Below are positions 1-9,076 of a DNA stretch of 64,000 bases, piece by piece; the stretch's first letter is position 1, and each line of letters starts with the position of its first letter. The DNA lies in assembly GCA_937138495.1 (NCBI GenBank), contig CAKZPE010000022.1:181081-245080 (forward strand), read 5' to 3'. This DNA comes from an uncultured Oceanospirillaceae bacterium (GTDB lineage Bacteria; Pseudomonadota; Gammaproteobacteria; Pseudomonadales; Balneatricaceae). The notes beneath the pieces were generated by a model. It did not search any database. It was not told the DNA's origin and worked only from the letters and a program-made list of their open reading frames with translations. The position numbers and the translations under genes are program-made.

Positions 1-2
1 CT

Positions 3-368
3 GCGACTACCCGCGGTGAGTCGGGGCAGGATGAGGTAAGAATGGAGAAGGTGCTGAGTTATATTGACCGGCATCTGGCGAGTCTTGATATGACGGAGCT
101 GGCGGCGCAGCTGGAGTTTAGCGAAGGGCATTTCAGCCGTTGGTTCAGCAACGCTATGGGCGTTTCCCCAAAGCGTTATGTAATACAGAAGCGGGTTGAA
201 GCTGCAACCCGGTTATTACTGTTTGGCGGACAGAACATTGAAGCGGTTGCCCGGCATTGTGGCTATGAAGATGCGCTGTATTTTTCCCGGATCTTCAAAA
301 AATATACCGGGTTGTCTCCCAGGGAATACCGGAAAATTAAACAGTTTGATTTGGGCAGTCGTGAGTAA
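3..368 (+). CDS. AraC-family transcriptional regulator, C-terminal part (cut by window start)
   Basis: The frame is open from the left edge with no stop, so the real gene probably starts outside the window; an internal ATG at 42 would give only 108 residues. What is visible is the AraC/XylS DNA-binding domain with two helix-turn-helix units: the first around MTELAAQLEFSEGHFSRWF, the second containing GYEDALYFSRIFKKYTG followed by the typical LSPREYR ending. The effector-binding N-terminal domain is missing, so the ligand is unknown. It lies 57 bases upstream of, and co-directional with, the HD-domain gene, which makes a regulatory link plausible but unproven. Confidence 0.85.
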   Translation, partial: ATTRGESGQDEVRMEKVLSYIDRHLASLDMTELAAQLEFSEGHFSRWFSNAMGVSPKRYVIQKRVEAATRLLLFGGQNIEAVARHCGYEDALYFSRIFKKYTGLSPREYRKIKQFDLGSRE

Positions 369-425
369 TGGCTGGTCCCGGAATTATTGTCCATGTTGTG
401 GGCAAGGTTGAAGGTGGTGAGGAAT

Positions 426-998
426 ATGATTAATAAAAGTGATGTAACCCGCGACAATATTGTTGACTATTTGCTGGAGGTTTTTGCGGTCCGGGGACCG
501 GAATCTTATCTTGGTGAGCCTGTATCAATGGCTGATCATATGGAGCAGTCAGCTGCCTGTGCAGTCGAAGACGGTGCGCCGGATTCTCTGGTAATTGCGG
601 CTTTGTTGCACGATATCGGGCATTTTATCGGTGATTTTCCGTTGGATGCGCTGGAAAATGGGACTGATAACCTGCACGAAGATGCTGGCGGAGCCATTCT
701 GGAAATGTTTTATCCGCCGGAAGTCAGTGAGCCTGTTCGCCTTCATGTAGCGGCTAAGCGTTACCTGTGTACGGTTGATGATACTTATTACGACCGGCTT
801 TCACCGGCATCGATTAATTCACTCAATTTGCAGGGCGGCAAAATGTCTGCCGGGGAAGTGGCGGAATTTGAAGCCAATCCACATCATAAAGATGCTGTTC
901 GCTTACGCTACTATGATGATGACGGTAAAGTTGCTGGCCGGACAATTCACAAGGTTGCTTATTACCGGCCAATGCTGGAATCTTTACGTCTGCAGTAA
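426..998 (+). CDS. HD-domain protein of the PhnZ/TmpB oxygenase type
   Basis: The protein has 190 residues from the ATG at 426, chosen for the GAGG/AAGG sequence just upstream and because 190 residues fits PhnZ; an ATG at 387 would add 13 residues. Proteins like this are usually annotated as HD phosphohydrolases. The metal-binding set is present (His38, His62-Asp63, His66, His84, His107, Asp near 164). So is a Tyr28/Glu31 pair, matching the Tyr-x-x-Glu substrate lid I recall from PhnZ, a mixed-valent di-iron oxygenase that cleaves 1-hydroxy-phosphonates. The later stretches SLNLQGGKMS and DAVRLRYYDDD are also typical. By analogy it would oxidise an alpha-hydroxyphosphonate to phosphate and an acid. 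No 2-oxoglutarate partner (PhnY/TmpA) is visible; it may lie left of the window. Confidence 0.7.
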   Translation: MINKSDVTRDNIVDYLLEVFAVRGPESYLGEPVSMADHMEQSAACAVEDGAPDSLVIAALLHDIGHFIGDFPLDALENGTDNLHEDAGGAILEMFYPPEVSEPVRLHVAAKRYLCTVDDTYYDRLSPASINSLNLQGGKMSAGEVAEFEANPHHKDAVRLRYYDDDGKVAGRTIHKVAYYRPMLESLRLQ

Positions 999-1020
999 TT
1001 TTTAATTTTGTGTAGATAAA

Positions 1021-1043
1021 AGCCGCTCAGAGCGGCTTTTTTG
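1021..1043 (+). terminator. Rho-independent terminator after the HD-domain gene
   Basis: A seven-base-pair stem AGCCGCT/AGCGGCT closes a three-base loop and is followed by a run of T. It lies 22 bases after the stop codon. Confidence 0.85.
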
Positions 1044-1481
1044 TTGCCCGAACGCCGGCGTTTCATTAGCAGGGAATATTTTGCTTAAAAAGCAGTGATT
1101 TGTTGGAGTGCTTTAGCTGTTGTTAAGCGTTACTGAGGTAAAACACTGCATCCGGACGGCAGGCGTCTGGTGATCGTACAGCCCTCTCAGGGAAGAGAAA
1201 CAGATCCGTAATTTCAGGTTTATCCGGTATGAGTGTTTTAGGGGTTAAATAGCCGGTCAGTTCGTTGTAAAACGTAATATATGTACGGCAAATCAATAAT
1301 TTATAAGCTGAATGGTACAAATGTAGCATTTTTACTGACCATTATGGTGCCAGATGCTTCTGAGTTGTTGATTAAACACTGGTTTTAATGAATACTCTGC
1401 TGTGATGGTCTGCTTTGTAACTTTCTGAATATATAAGGTTTTCGCTCAGGTATTTTGAGTGGGAATATAAGGAAGCAAAAT
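1044..1481. other. Non-coding stretch before fimV
   Basis: About 440 bases without a convincing gene. A perfect 12-base palindrome AACGCCGGCGTT is at 1051-1062. Short frames on either strand lack a good ribosome site or recognisable protein. The fimV promoter and a long untranslated leader are probably here, but I could not pick out -35/-10 boxes with confidence. Confidence 0.5.
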
Positions 1482-4244
1482 ATGCTGCGTAAATTGGCTC
1501 TTAGCCTGGCAATCGCCGGAGCAATGAGTAGCACTACAGCCCAGGCATTGGGACTGGGTGAAATCCAAATTAAGTCGGCGTTGAACGAGCCGTTAAGGGC
1601 TGAGATACAACTTCTCCAGGCTCGGCAGTTAAACCCCCAGCAAGTACAGCCAAGAATGGCGGGTATAGACGAGTTCGCACTGGCGGGTATCGAGAAACTG
1701 CGTTTTCTGACGGATGTTCAGTTTAATGTGCAGATCCGTCCGGACGGTAACGGCGTTATTTATCTTTCTTCTGCCGTACCGGTGAAAGAACCCTTTCTGA
1801 ATTTTCTGGTTGAAGTAAACTGGCCAAGTGGTCGTCTGGTACGGGAATACACTGTACTGCTTGATCCGCCTATTTATGATCCGACTCCCGCAACCGTTGC
1901 AGCACAGCCGCCTAAAATCCGTTCTGAAGCTATGGCCGCAGCCCCGCAGCCAGCAGCCCCATCAAAACCGGTTTCGAATATTCAGACCCGTGCTGACGGT
2001 AAATCTGAAGTATATGTCGATGTGAATGACACCCTGTGGCATATCGCAAAGCAAAACCGGCCATCGGGCAGTATTTCTGAAGCACAGATGATGCTGGCAA
2101 TTCAGCGTAAAAATCCAGATGCATTTACTGATGGAAACGTAAACCGGCTTAAAGCCGGTGTTGTGTTAAAGATGCCAACGCTGGAGGAAGCACAAAAGCT
2201 GACACCTCAGCAGGCTAAAGAAGAGTTTTGGCGCCAAACAGCTGTGTGGAAGCAAAGTTCTGGTAAGCCAGCAAAAAAGCAACAGCTGGACAGCTCTGAC
2301 AAAGGTGATGTCAGCGTTAAAAGCGCAGCGCCAGCAGAACCTGTCGCTGAGTCGGGCCAGCTTAAAATAGTTGCTTCAGCCGCCGAGAAAGATTCAGCAG
2401 CCATGGCAGACGGTCAGTCTGATGATGCTATGAAGGCTGAAGATTCTGAGCTGGTTGCAAAAAATACCCAGCTGGAAACCGATTTGTCCGCCGCACTGGA
2501 AACAGTTGATCAGATTCAACGTGAAAACCAGGAGTTGTCTGGCCGGGTGGATGCGCTGGCGCAGCAGATGGAAAGTTTGCAGCGATTGCTTGAACTCAAA
2601 GATCAGCAGCTGGCTGCCTTGCAGGCTGAGCTTGATGCAGCCAAGAAACAGCAGTTAGATGCTGAACTTGCCGCTCAACAGGCTGCTGAAAGTGGTGTAG
2701 TACCGACCATCATGAAAGCGTTAAAAGACTTTGGTCTTTATATTGCTGCTGGTGTTGCCGGATTACTTGCCCTGATTGGTTTACTTATTTTCTTCCTCAG
2801 ACGTCGTAATAATAAAGACGAGGAAGACGCTGGCGAGCTGGAACAGGCAGTCGCCAATGCAGAAGCGGATATCGGCGAAGTTGAAGATGTTGCAGACGGT
2901 GCCGCAGTTGCTGATGCTGAAGCTGACAGCGATGTAAATGTTGAGGCGGACGCAGAAGAGGTTGTTGCAGTATCTGAGGATGTTGATCTTGATGATCTGG
3001 AAGATCTGACGGAGCTGGATCTGGAAATGGATCTGGATGACAGTTTTGCTGAAAACCCGCTGGAAGAGGCTGAGTCTGACCCTCTGGATGAAACAATTGA
3101 TGATCAGGAGTTTGATCTTGGGTTGGGCGATGATGATCTGGATGCTGACCTTGCTGAGCTGGACATCGCGGATGTTGAAGAGGCTGTTGAGCCAGCTGCG
3201 GTAGCCGCTGATTCAGTCGAAGATGAGTTCGACCTGGATCTGGATATGGACATTGATGAGCCATTTGCAGCGGCCACTGAAGACTCAGTTGTTAATGATT
3301 CTTTAGACGACGAGCAGTCTGACGGGCTGGCAGGTATGGAAGTTGATGATGCTCTGGATTCCATTCTTGATGAGGCTGATGATGCTTCCATTGATGATGT
3401 GCTGGCTGAAATTGATGATGACGATCTGGAGTTTACCGCTGAGCCGATTGCCGAAGATGACTCTGATGAATTAACCGCTGATCTGGACGATGTCCTGGCG
3501 GAAGCTGAAGAAGATGGGCTGGATTTTACTCCCCAGGCAATTTCGGAAGACGAGCCTGAGGCTGTTGCTGAAGCGGTCGCCGACGAGATGGATGAACTTG
3601 AGTTTGATCTGTCTGCTTCTGAAGAAGATGAAGATCTGGTTGATCTTGATTCGCTGCTTAATGACGCTCCGCCGGAGCCGCCTGTGGCAGCCTCTGCCGA
3701 TGATTCGGTTGATATCGATGATCTGATGGCTGACCTGCAATCTGCAGAAGAACTGCCTGAAGAGGCTGGTGATGACGGCGATATGGTTTCACTGGATGAG
3801 CTGCTGGGTGAGTCTGCCGAGCCTGAAGTACAGTCTCCGGTGCCTGAACATGTAGCAGTTCATCCTGAAGTTGAAAGTCTGTTGGAAGAGGCTGTTGCTG
3901 AAAATGATGAAGTTGTGCTTGACGAAAAAGCCTTTGCCGGTGGTTCGGCAGCTGATGAGCTTGAAGCGACTTTCTCTCAGGATCTGGATGCAGATCTTGA
4001 TTCGGAACTGGAAGCTTTGTTAAGCGGTGACGACGGCGCTTCGTCTTCAGCAAGTGATGATAGTCTTGAGGGTATCAGTTTGCTGGACGGTGCAGATGAA
4101 GTTGAAACCAAGCTTGATCTGGCGCGTGCTTATATCGATATGGAAGATGTCGATGGTGCGAAAGATATATTGGCTGAAATTCTGCAGGAAGGCAGTGATA
4201 ATCAAAAGCAGGAAGCTAACTCTCTGCTTGAATCGCTTGTCTGA
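1482..4244 (+). CDS. fimV: FimV-like polar hub protein with LysM domain
   Basis: 920 residues from the ATG at 1482, preceded by AAGGAAG; a TTG at 1455 would add nine residues before the signal peptide. In order: a signal peptide ending near AQA; the conserved FimV N-terminal domain (GLGEIQIKSALNEPLRAEI); a periplasmic LysM peptidoglycan-binding domain near residues 180-235; a coiled coil rich in Gln and Leu; one membrane segment near 420-445 followed by RRRN; a very acidic cytoplasmic region of about 400 residues; and the C-terminal FimV/TPR-like segment (LDLARAYIDMEDVDGAKDIL). In Pseudomonas, FimV organises the cell pole and supports type IV pilus function and cAMP signalling. The position before truA and the trp genes is typical of the lineage. 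The acidic part is the variable region of the family. Confidence 0.93.
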   Translation: MLRKLALSLAIAGAMSSTTAQALGLGEIQIKSALNEPLRAEIQLLQARQLNPQQVQPRMAGIDEFALAGIEKLRFLTDVQFNVQIRPDGNGVIYLSSAVPVKEPFLNFLVEVNWPSGRLVREYTVLLDPPIYDPTPATVAAQPPKIRSEAMAAAPQPAAPSKPVSNIQTRADGKSEVYVDVNDTLWHIAKQNRPSGSISEAQMMLAIQRKNPDAFTDGNVNRLKAGVVLKMPTLEEAQKLTPQQAKEEFWRQTAVWKQSSGKPAKKQQLDSSDKGDVSVKSAAPAEPVAESGQLKIVASAAEKDSAAMADGQSDDAMKAEDSELVAKNTQLETDLSAALETVDQIQRENQELSGRVDALAQQMESLQRLLELKDQQLAALQAELDAAKKQQLDAELAAQQAAESGVVPTIMKALKDFGLYIAAGVAGLLALIGLLIFFLRRRNNKDEEDAGELEQAVANAEADIGEVEDVADGAAVADAEADSDVNVEADAEEVVAVSEDVDLDDLEDLTELDLEMDLDDSFAENPLEEAESDPLDETIDDQEFDLGLGDDDLDADLAELDIADVEEAVEPAAVAADSVEDEFDLDLDMDIDEPFAAATEDSVVNDSLDDEQSDGLAGMEVDDALDSILDEADDASIDDVLAEIDDDDLEFTAEPIAEDDSDELTADLDDVLAEAEEDGLDFTPQAISEDEPEAVAEAVADEMDELEFDLSASEEDEDLVDLDSLLNDAPPEPPVAASADDSVDIDDLMADLQSAEELPEEAGDDGDMVSLDELLGESAEPEVQSPVPEHVAVHPEVESLLEEAVAENDEVVLDEKAFAGGSAADELEATFSQDLDADLDSELEALLSGDDGASSSASDDSLEGISLLDGADEVETKLDLARAYIDMEDVDGAKDILAEILQEGSDNQKQEANSLLESLV

Positions 4245-4284
4245 TGACAGGGGTTTAAGCACTCTGGAATTTAAGTAAGAAGCT

Positions 4285-5127
4285 ATGTCACAACGGGATA
4301 ACACCCATTCAGAAGGGGCGACGCAAGTCGCCCCTTATCGTTTTGCGTTATGTGTTGAATATGCCGGTGGAAATTACCGGGGCTGGCAAACTCAGCCTGA
4401 GCATAACGTCCCGACTATTCAGGCTGAAGTTGAGGCTGCACTGAGTAAGATTGCTAATGAACCTGTTAGCGTTGTATGTGCAGGCAGAACCGATGCCGGG
4501 GTGAGCGGTACCTATCAGATCATCCATTTTGAAACATTTGCGCAGCGTGATGTCCGTGGCTGGGTGATGGGCACTAATACCAAGTTGCCGGATGATATTG
4601 CTATTAAATGGGCGAAGCCGGTTGATAGTACTTTTCATGCGAGATTTTCGGCGCTGGAGCGTCGTTACCGGTACTTGATTTATAGTGCAAAAGTTAAACC
4701 AGCGGTTTTAAATAAAGGCGTCACCTGGACATATAAATCCCTGGATATTGAGGCGATGCGTGAAGCTGCTCAGCACCTGATCGGTAAGCATGATTTTACG
4801 TCTTATCGCGCGGTTGGTTGTCAGGCCAAAAGTCCTGTTCGGGAAGTGCGTGAGTTTAATGTATACCGGGAAGGGGATCTGATTGTATTAGATGTGCGTG
4901 CGAATGCTTTTCTGCATCATATGATCCGTAATTTTGCAGGTGTGCTGATGACAGTCGGTGCGGGTGAAGCAAAGTCTGTATGGGCAAAAGAGGTGTTAGA
5001 GGCGCGGGACCGCCGTCTTGGAGGGGTGACGGCACCTCCGTTTGGTCTGTATTTTGTAGATGTTAAGTATCCGGCTGAATATGATCTGCCTGCTTCGGAT
5101 CTGGGGCCGTATTTTCTCTCCTGCTAG
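4285..5127 (+). CDS. truA: tRNA pseudouridine synthase A
   Basis: 280 residues. TruA converts uridines 38-40 in the anticodon stem-loop of many tRNAs to pseudouridine. The catalytic aspartate is Asp70 in the motif CAGRTDAGV, and the N-terminal YAGGNYRGWQ and the later FLHHMIRNFAGVL are family hallmarks. It follows fimV by 40 bases and is probably co-transcribed. One oddity is that the residues after the catalytic motif read SGTYQ, where most TruA proteins have a histidine (HGTGQ or HALGQ). Length and remaining motifs are otherwise normal, so it is expected to be active. Confidence 0.95.
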   Translation: MSQRDNTHSEGATQVAPYRFALCVEYAGGNYRGWQTQPEHNVPTIQAEVEAALSKIANEPVSVVCAGRTDAGVSGTYQIIHFETFAQRDVRGWVMGTNTKLPDDIAIKWAKPVDSTFHARFSALERRYRYLIYSAKVKPAVLNKGVTWTYKSLDIEAMREAAQHLIGKHDFTSYRAVGCQAKSPVREVREFNVYREGDLIVLDVRANAFLHHMIRNFAGVLMTVGAGEAKSVWAKEVLEARDRRLGGVTAPPFGLYFVDVKYPAEYDLPASDLGPYFLSC

Positions 5128-5294
5128 CAGGTGTAAGCCAGGTTTTCAGAATTCGGCTTTTCTGGAGCGAAACGCCTGTTGGGGCTGTGCTTAATTAATC
5201 AATCTGGTAGTATGTTCGGCTTTATAAACAGATATTCACTTTTTGTGGGGGCTTAGTTTATATGCCGCACAATTTGTATGAAAAACGTTATTCA

Positions 5295-5311
5295 GGCCTG
5301 TCTGGCAGGCC
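5295..5311 (+). promoter_or_regulatory. GC-rich hairpin in the trpF leader
   Basis: GGCCTG and CAGGCC form a perfect six-base-pair stem around a five-base loop, ending 13 bases before the Shine-Dalgarno sequence of trpF. No T run follows, so it is not a normal terminator. It could affect translation or RNA stability. No tryptophan-rich leader peptide accompanies it, so a classical attenuator is not supported. Confidence 0.35.
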
Positions 5312-5338
5312 GTAAACAGAGAAGCAGGAGAGCTGCAG

Positions 5339-6019
5339 TTGGCGGTTGAAACGGCTACTGGTCATTCAGAACTAAAGAAGCCTGAATCCGGTAAGATTGT
5401 GCGGGTTAAAATCTGTGGTATTACCTGTATTGAAGACGCGCTTTTAGCGGTAAATGCAGGTGCTGATGCGCTTGGATTTGTGTTTTACGCTCCCAGTCCC
5501 CGTTATGTAAGTCCAGATGTGGCGGCGGATATCATTCGTCAGCTTCCTCCTTTTGTTACGACTGTTGCACTGTTTGTGGATGCGCCCGCTGAAGACGTGT
5601 CAGCCATCACAGAACAAACGCAAATTGATCTTCTGCAATTTCATGGTAAAGAAACAGCCGCGTATTGCGAGCAGTTTAACCGCCCTTATTTTAAAGCCCT
5701 GCGTATGTCTGCTGATATTGATGTTAATCAGGCTGCGGCTGAATATTCTTCAGCGCGGGCAATTCTGCTGGATGCTTATCGCAAAGGTGTGCCCGGCGGC
5801 ACTGGCGAAAGCTTTGACTGGCAACGCATTCCTTCTGATCTGCCTAAACCGTTGATTTTGGCAGGTGGTCTGGATGAAACCAATATTTATCGCGCTATTA
5901 CCCAGGTCAGCCCGTTTGCGGTTGATGTCAGTGGCGGAGTAGAGCGAGTCAGAGGGCGTAAATCCTCTGAGAAAATTAATACCTTTATGAGTGAGGTGGC
6001 ACGTGCCAACTACAGCTGA
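5339..6019 (+). CDS. trpF: Phosphoribosylanthranilate isomerase
   Basis: 226 residues from a TTG codon at 5339, favoured because CAGGAGAG lies six to seven bases upstream and no ATG is available before the conserved domain. TrpF catalyses the Amadori rearrangement of N-phosphoribosylanthranilate in tryptophan synthesis. It is a single TIM barrel with KICGIT (catalytic Cys27), [24 protein letters not shown] (general acid Asp145), the phosphate-binding LILAGGL and the closing DVSGGVE. It overlaps the start of trpB by 17 bases. The extra 20 residues before the barrel may mean the true start is the GTG at 5399. Confidence 0.93.
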   Translation: MAVETATGHSELKKPESGKIVRVKICGITCIEDALLAVNAGADALGFVFYAPSPRYVSPDVAADIIRQLPPFVTTVALFVDAPAEDVSAITEQTQIDLLQFHGKETAAYCEQFNRPYFKALRMSADIDVNQAAAEYSSARAILLDAYRKGVPGGTGESFDWQRIPSDLPKPLILAGGLDETNIYRAITQVSPFAVDVSGGVERVRGRKSSEKINTFMSEVARANYS

Positions 6020-7223
6020 ACTTGCAATCGCAAAACAGATGCCTGATCAGGGAGGTCACTTTGGTGATTTCGGTGGTCGTTATGTATCTGAAACACTGAT
6101 GGCTGCTCTGCAGCATCTTGAACAAACCTATGAAACCCTGTGGGCAGACCCTAAGTTTCAGGAAGAATTTGACCGCGATCTGGCTCACTATGTTGGGCGT
6201 CCGTCGCCGCTGTATCATGCTGAACGTTTATCCCGTGAGCTGGGTGGTGCACAGATTTATCTGAAGCGTGAAGACCTGAACCATACCGGCGCACACAAGG
6301 TGAATAATACAATTGGTCAGGCGTTACTGGCCAAGCATACCGGTAAGCCACGCATCATCGCGGAAACCGGCGCCGGTATGCACGGTGTTGCCAGTGCGAC
6401 AGTTGCTGCCCGTCTGGGTCTTCAGTGTCAGGTATACATGGGTGAGGAAGATGTTCGTCGCCAGGTGATGAATGTGTACCGTATGAAGTTGCTGGGAGCG
6501 GAGGTCATTTCTGTAAGCTCCGGCACCAAGACACTTAAAGATGCTATGAACGAAGCGATGCGCGACTGGGTGACCAATGTCGATAATACGTTCTATATCA
6601 TCGGTACTGCTGCAGGCCCGCATCCTTATCCAAAGCTGGTACGTGATTTTCAGTCGATTATTGGCCGTGAAGCCCGTGCGCAGTGTCTGGATCAGGCCGG
6701 TAAATTACCCGATGCGCTGATTGCCTGCGTCGGCGGTGGCTCAAATGCGATTGGATTGTTCCATCCGTTCATTGAAGATGCTGATGTTCGCATGGTGGGT
6801 GTTGAGGCCGGCGGTAATGGTCTGGAAACCGGTGAGCACGCGGCACCGCTGACGGCGGGTCGTCCTGGTGTGTTACACGGTAACCGTACTTACCTGATGG
6901 AAGATGATGCGGGTCAGATTCTGGGAACGCATTCGGTGTCAGCCGGTCTTGATTACCCGGGAGTAGGGCCTGAACACTCTTACCTGAAGGATATTGGCCG
7001 GGCTGAATATACGGCTATTAATGATGATGAAGCCCTGGATGCTTTCCGTCGCCTGACGCTGGTTGAAGGCATTATGCCGGCACTGGAGTCCAGTCATGCT
7101 ATTGCTCAGGCAATGAAAATGGCGCCGACTATGGGTAAAGATCAGATTCTGCTGGTTAACCTGTCCGGCCGGGGTGATAAAGATATGCATACCGTTGCTG
7201 CGATTGATGGTATTAAGGTTTAA
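6003..7223 (+). CDS. trpB: Tryptophan synthase beta chain
   Basis: 406 residues from the GTG at 6003, which has GAGG six bases upstream; a GTG at 5991 would also be in frame. TrpB is the PLP enzyme that condenses indole with serine and works as an alpha2-beta2 complex with TrpA. The PLP lysine is Lys99 in HTGAHKVNN. The glycine-rich phosphate loop GGGSNAIG and the opening [11 protein letters not shown] are intact. It overlaps trpF and precedes trpA by 38 bases, so the three form one operon. No divergent trpI regulator is present, unlike the trpBA pair of Pseudomonas. Confidence 0.97.
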   Translation: MPTTAELAIAKQMPDQGGHFGDFGGRYVSETLMAALQHLEQTYETLWADPKFQEEFDRDLAHYVGRPSPLYHAERLSRELGGAQIYLKREDLNHTGAHKVNNTIGQALLAKHTGKPRIIAETGAGMHGVASATVAARLGLQCQVYMGEEDVRRQVMNVYRMKLLGAEVISVSSGTKTLKDAMNEAMRDWVTNVDNTFYIIGTAAGPHPYPKLVRDFQSIIGREARAQCLDQAGKLPDALIACVGGGSNAIGLFHPFIEDADVRMVGVEAGGNGLETGEHAAPLTAGRPGVLHGNRTYLMEDDAGQILGTHSVSAGLDYPGVGPEHSYLKDIGRAEYTAINDDEALDAFRRLTLVEGIMPALESSHAIAQAMKMAPTMGKDQILLVNLSGRGDKDMHTVAAIDGIKV

Positions 7224-7261
7224 CAGCGGTTTACGCAGACAGCGCAAGAGTACTGAATATT

Positions 7262-8065
7262 ATGAGTCGTATAAGTTCCTGTTTTGAAAAGTTACAGGCC
7301 GAAGGGCGTAAGGCACTGATTCCTTACGTGACTGCCGGCGATCCTGCTCCGGGTGTTACGCTGCCGTTAATGCATGCGATGGTAGAGTCCGGCGCAGACA
7401 TTATTGAGCTGGGTGTGCCGTTCTCTGATCCGATGGCAGATGGCCCGGTAATTCAGCTGGCCTGCGAGCGGGCGCTGAGTCACAACACCCGTTTGGTGGA
7501 TGTGCTGTCTGTGGTGGCTGAATTTCGTCAGACCAACCAGACCACGCCGGTCGTGCTGATGGGCTACCTGAACCCGATTGAAGTAATGGGGTATGGAGCA
7601 TTCGCACAGGCGGCATCTGATGCCGGTGTTGATGGTGTGTTGACGGTCGATTTGCCACCGGAAGAAGCGGTGGAGTTTGGTGCGCTGATGAAAGCGAAAC
7701 AGATCGATGTTATTTATCTGTTAGCGCCGACCACTGTTGAGTCCCGTATCGAGAAGATCTGTGCTGCGGGCAGCGGCTATGTGTACTACGTATCCGTCAA
7801 GGGTGTGACCGGTTCAGCCAGCCTGGACGTCAATGAAGTGGCCAGCCGGCTGGATATCATTCGCAAGCACACTGATATGCCTGTGGGTGTTGGCTTTGGT
7901 ATTCGTGATGATGCTTCTGCCCGTGCAATTTCTGAAGTTGCTGACGGTGTAATCGTGGGCAGCGTACTGGTTAATAAGATCGCCGAACTGGCTGATCAGC
8001 AAGATAAGATTCCTGAGGCAGTGGCTGCGATTACCGGTAGCATGCGTCAGGCCATGGATAAATAA
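7262..8065 (+). CDS. trpA: Tryptophan synthase alpha chain
   Basis: 267 residues, standard for the family. TrpA cleaves indole-3-glycerol phosphate to indole and glyceraldehyde-3-phosphate, and indole is channelled to TrpB. Both catalytic acids are visible, Glu49 ([10 protein letters not shown]) and Asp60 (MADGP), in the same numbering as E. coli. The active-site loop region [11 protein letters not shown] is normal. It lies between trpB and accD in a co-directional run. Confidence 0.97.
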   Translation: MSRISSCFEKLQAEGRKALIPYVTAGDPAPGVTLPLMHAMVESGADIIELGVPFSDPMADGPVIQLACERALSHNTRLVDVLSVVAEFRQTNQTTPVVLMGYLNPIEVMGYGAFAQAASDAGVDGVLTVDLPPEEAVEFGALMKAKQIDVIYLLAPTTVESRIEKICAAGSGYVYYVSVKGVTGSASLDVNEVASRLDIIRKHTDMPVGVGFGIRDDASARAISEVADGVIVGSVLVNKIAELADQQDKIPEAVAAITGSMRQAMDK

Positions 8066-8098
8066 GCCCGCTGAAGAAATGCGGTTAGTGGAGTCATA

Positions 8099-8962
8099 AT
8101 GAGTAACTGGCTGGAAAAAATTGTACCCTCTCTGGCGCGTTCTTCAGAGAAGAAGCGCACCAATATTCCTGAGGGCCTGTGGAAGAAGTGTGCCAAATGT
8201 GAATCGGTACTGTATCGTCCGGAATTAGAGAAAAACCTCAGCGTTTGCCCTAAATGTGATCATCACATGCGGATTGGTGCGCGTCCTCGTCTGGAAATGT
8301 TCCTGGATGAAGACGGACGTCAGGAGATCGGTGCAGAAGTGACACCGGTTGACCGTCTGAAGTTTAAGGATTCTAAAAAATACAAAGACCGCCTTGCGGC
8401 TGCGCAGAAAGATACCGGTGAAAAAGATGCACTGATTGCTATGCGCGGTGAAGTGAATGGTCTGCCGGTGGTTGCGGTTGCCTTTGAGTTCCGTTTCATG
8501 GGCGGCTCTATGGGAGCGGTAGTAGGTGAGCGTTTCGTTCAGGCAGCCAATGTTGCGCTGGAGGAAGGTATTCCACTTATCTGTTTTGCTGCCAGTGGTG
8601 GTGCCCGTATGCAGGAAGCATTGTTCTCCCTGATGCAAATGGCGAAGACCAGTGCGGCTCTGGAAAAACTGAAAAATGCGGGCGTGCCGTATATTTCTGT
8701 TCTGACTGATCCGGTTTATGGCGGTGTATCTGCCAGTCTGGCGATGCTGGGTGACCTGAACGTCGGTGAACCCCGTGCCCTGGTTGGTTTTGCCGGACCA
8801 CGGGTTATTGAGCAAACGGTACGGGAAAAGCTGCCTGAAGGTTTCCAGCGCAGTGAGTTTCTGTTGGAGCACGGTCAGGTTGATATGATTATTAACCGTG
8901 GTGAAATGCGTGACCGTTTGTCCTCTATTCTGCGTATGATGCAGGGTAAGCCTGCAGCATAA
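8099..8962 (+). CDS. accD: Acetyl-CoA carboxylase carboxyltransferase subunit beta
   Basis: 287 residues, starting at an ATG with GGAG upstream. With AccA it transfers the carboxyl group from biotin to acetyl-CoA, the first committed step of fatty-acid synthesis. A zinc ribbon is formed by Cys31, Cys34, Cys50 and Cys53 (CAKC and CPKC). The crotonase-like domain shows ASGGARMQE and the oxyanion-type glycine stretch [12 protein letters not shown]. It follows trpA by 33 bases and is closed by a terminator, as in many gammaproteobacteria. Confidence 0.97.
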   Translation: MSNWLEKIVPSLARSSEKKRTNIPEGLWKKCAKCESVLYRPELEKNLSVCPKCDHHMRIGARPRLEMFLDEDGRQEIGAEVTPVDRLKFKDSKKYKDRLAAAQKDTGEKDALIAMRGEVNGLPVVAVAFEFRFMGGSMGAVVGERFVQAANVALEEGIPLICFAASGGARMQEALFSLMQMAKTSAALEKLKNAGVPYISVLTDPVYGGVSASLAMLGDLNVGEPRALVGFAGPRVIEQTVREKLPEGFQRSEFLLEHGQVDMIINRGEMRDRLSSILRMMQGKPAA

Positions 8963-8983
8963 GTCGCATGAACTGATATTTCG

Positions 8984-9020
8984 AAAGCCGATTTTGCCTT
9001 GCAAATCGGCTTTCTTGTTT
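8984..9020 (+). terminator. Terminator between accD and folC
   Basis: AAAGCCGATTTTGC and GCAAATCGGCTTT form a long stem with one bulged T and a three-base loop, followed by a T-rich tail. It argues against any folC start upstream of 9077. Confidence 0.75.
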
Positions 9021-9076
9021 CTGATAGTTTTTTAGCATTGCTGACCGCCACCCGGTCGCAACTTTTGGCAGTGATT

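Noticed and set aside
1123..1329. Minus-strand frame of 68 codons before fimV
   Set aside because: No ribosome site, no recognisable protein, and it lies in the expected leader and promoter region of fimV.
2797..4053. Long minus-strand frames antisense to the acidic part of fimV
   Set aside because: They arise from the repetitive GAT/GAA-rich codons; their products are low-complexity His/Gln/Pro or Ser-rich chains.
5128..5338. Possible trp attenuator
   Set aside because: No leader peptide with tryptophan codons and no terminator/antiterminator pair is visible.
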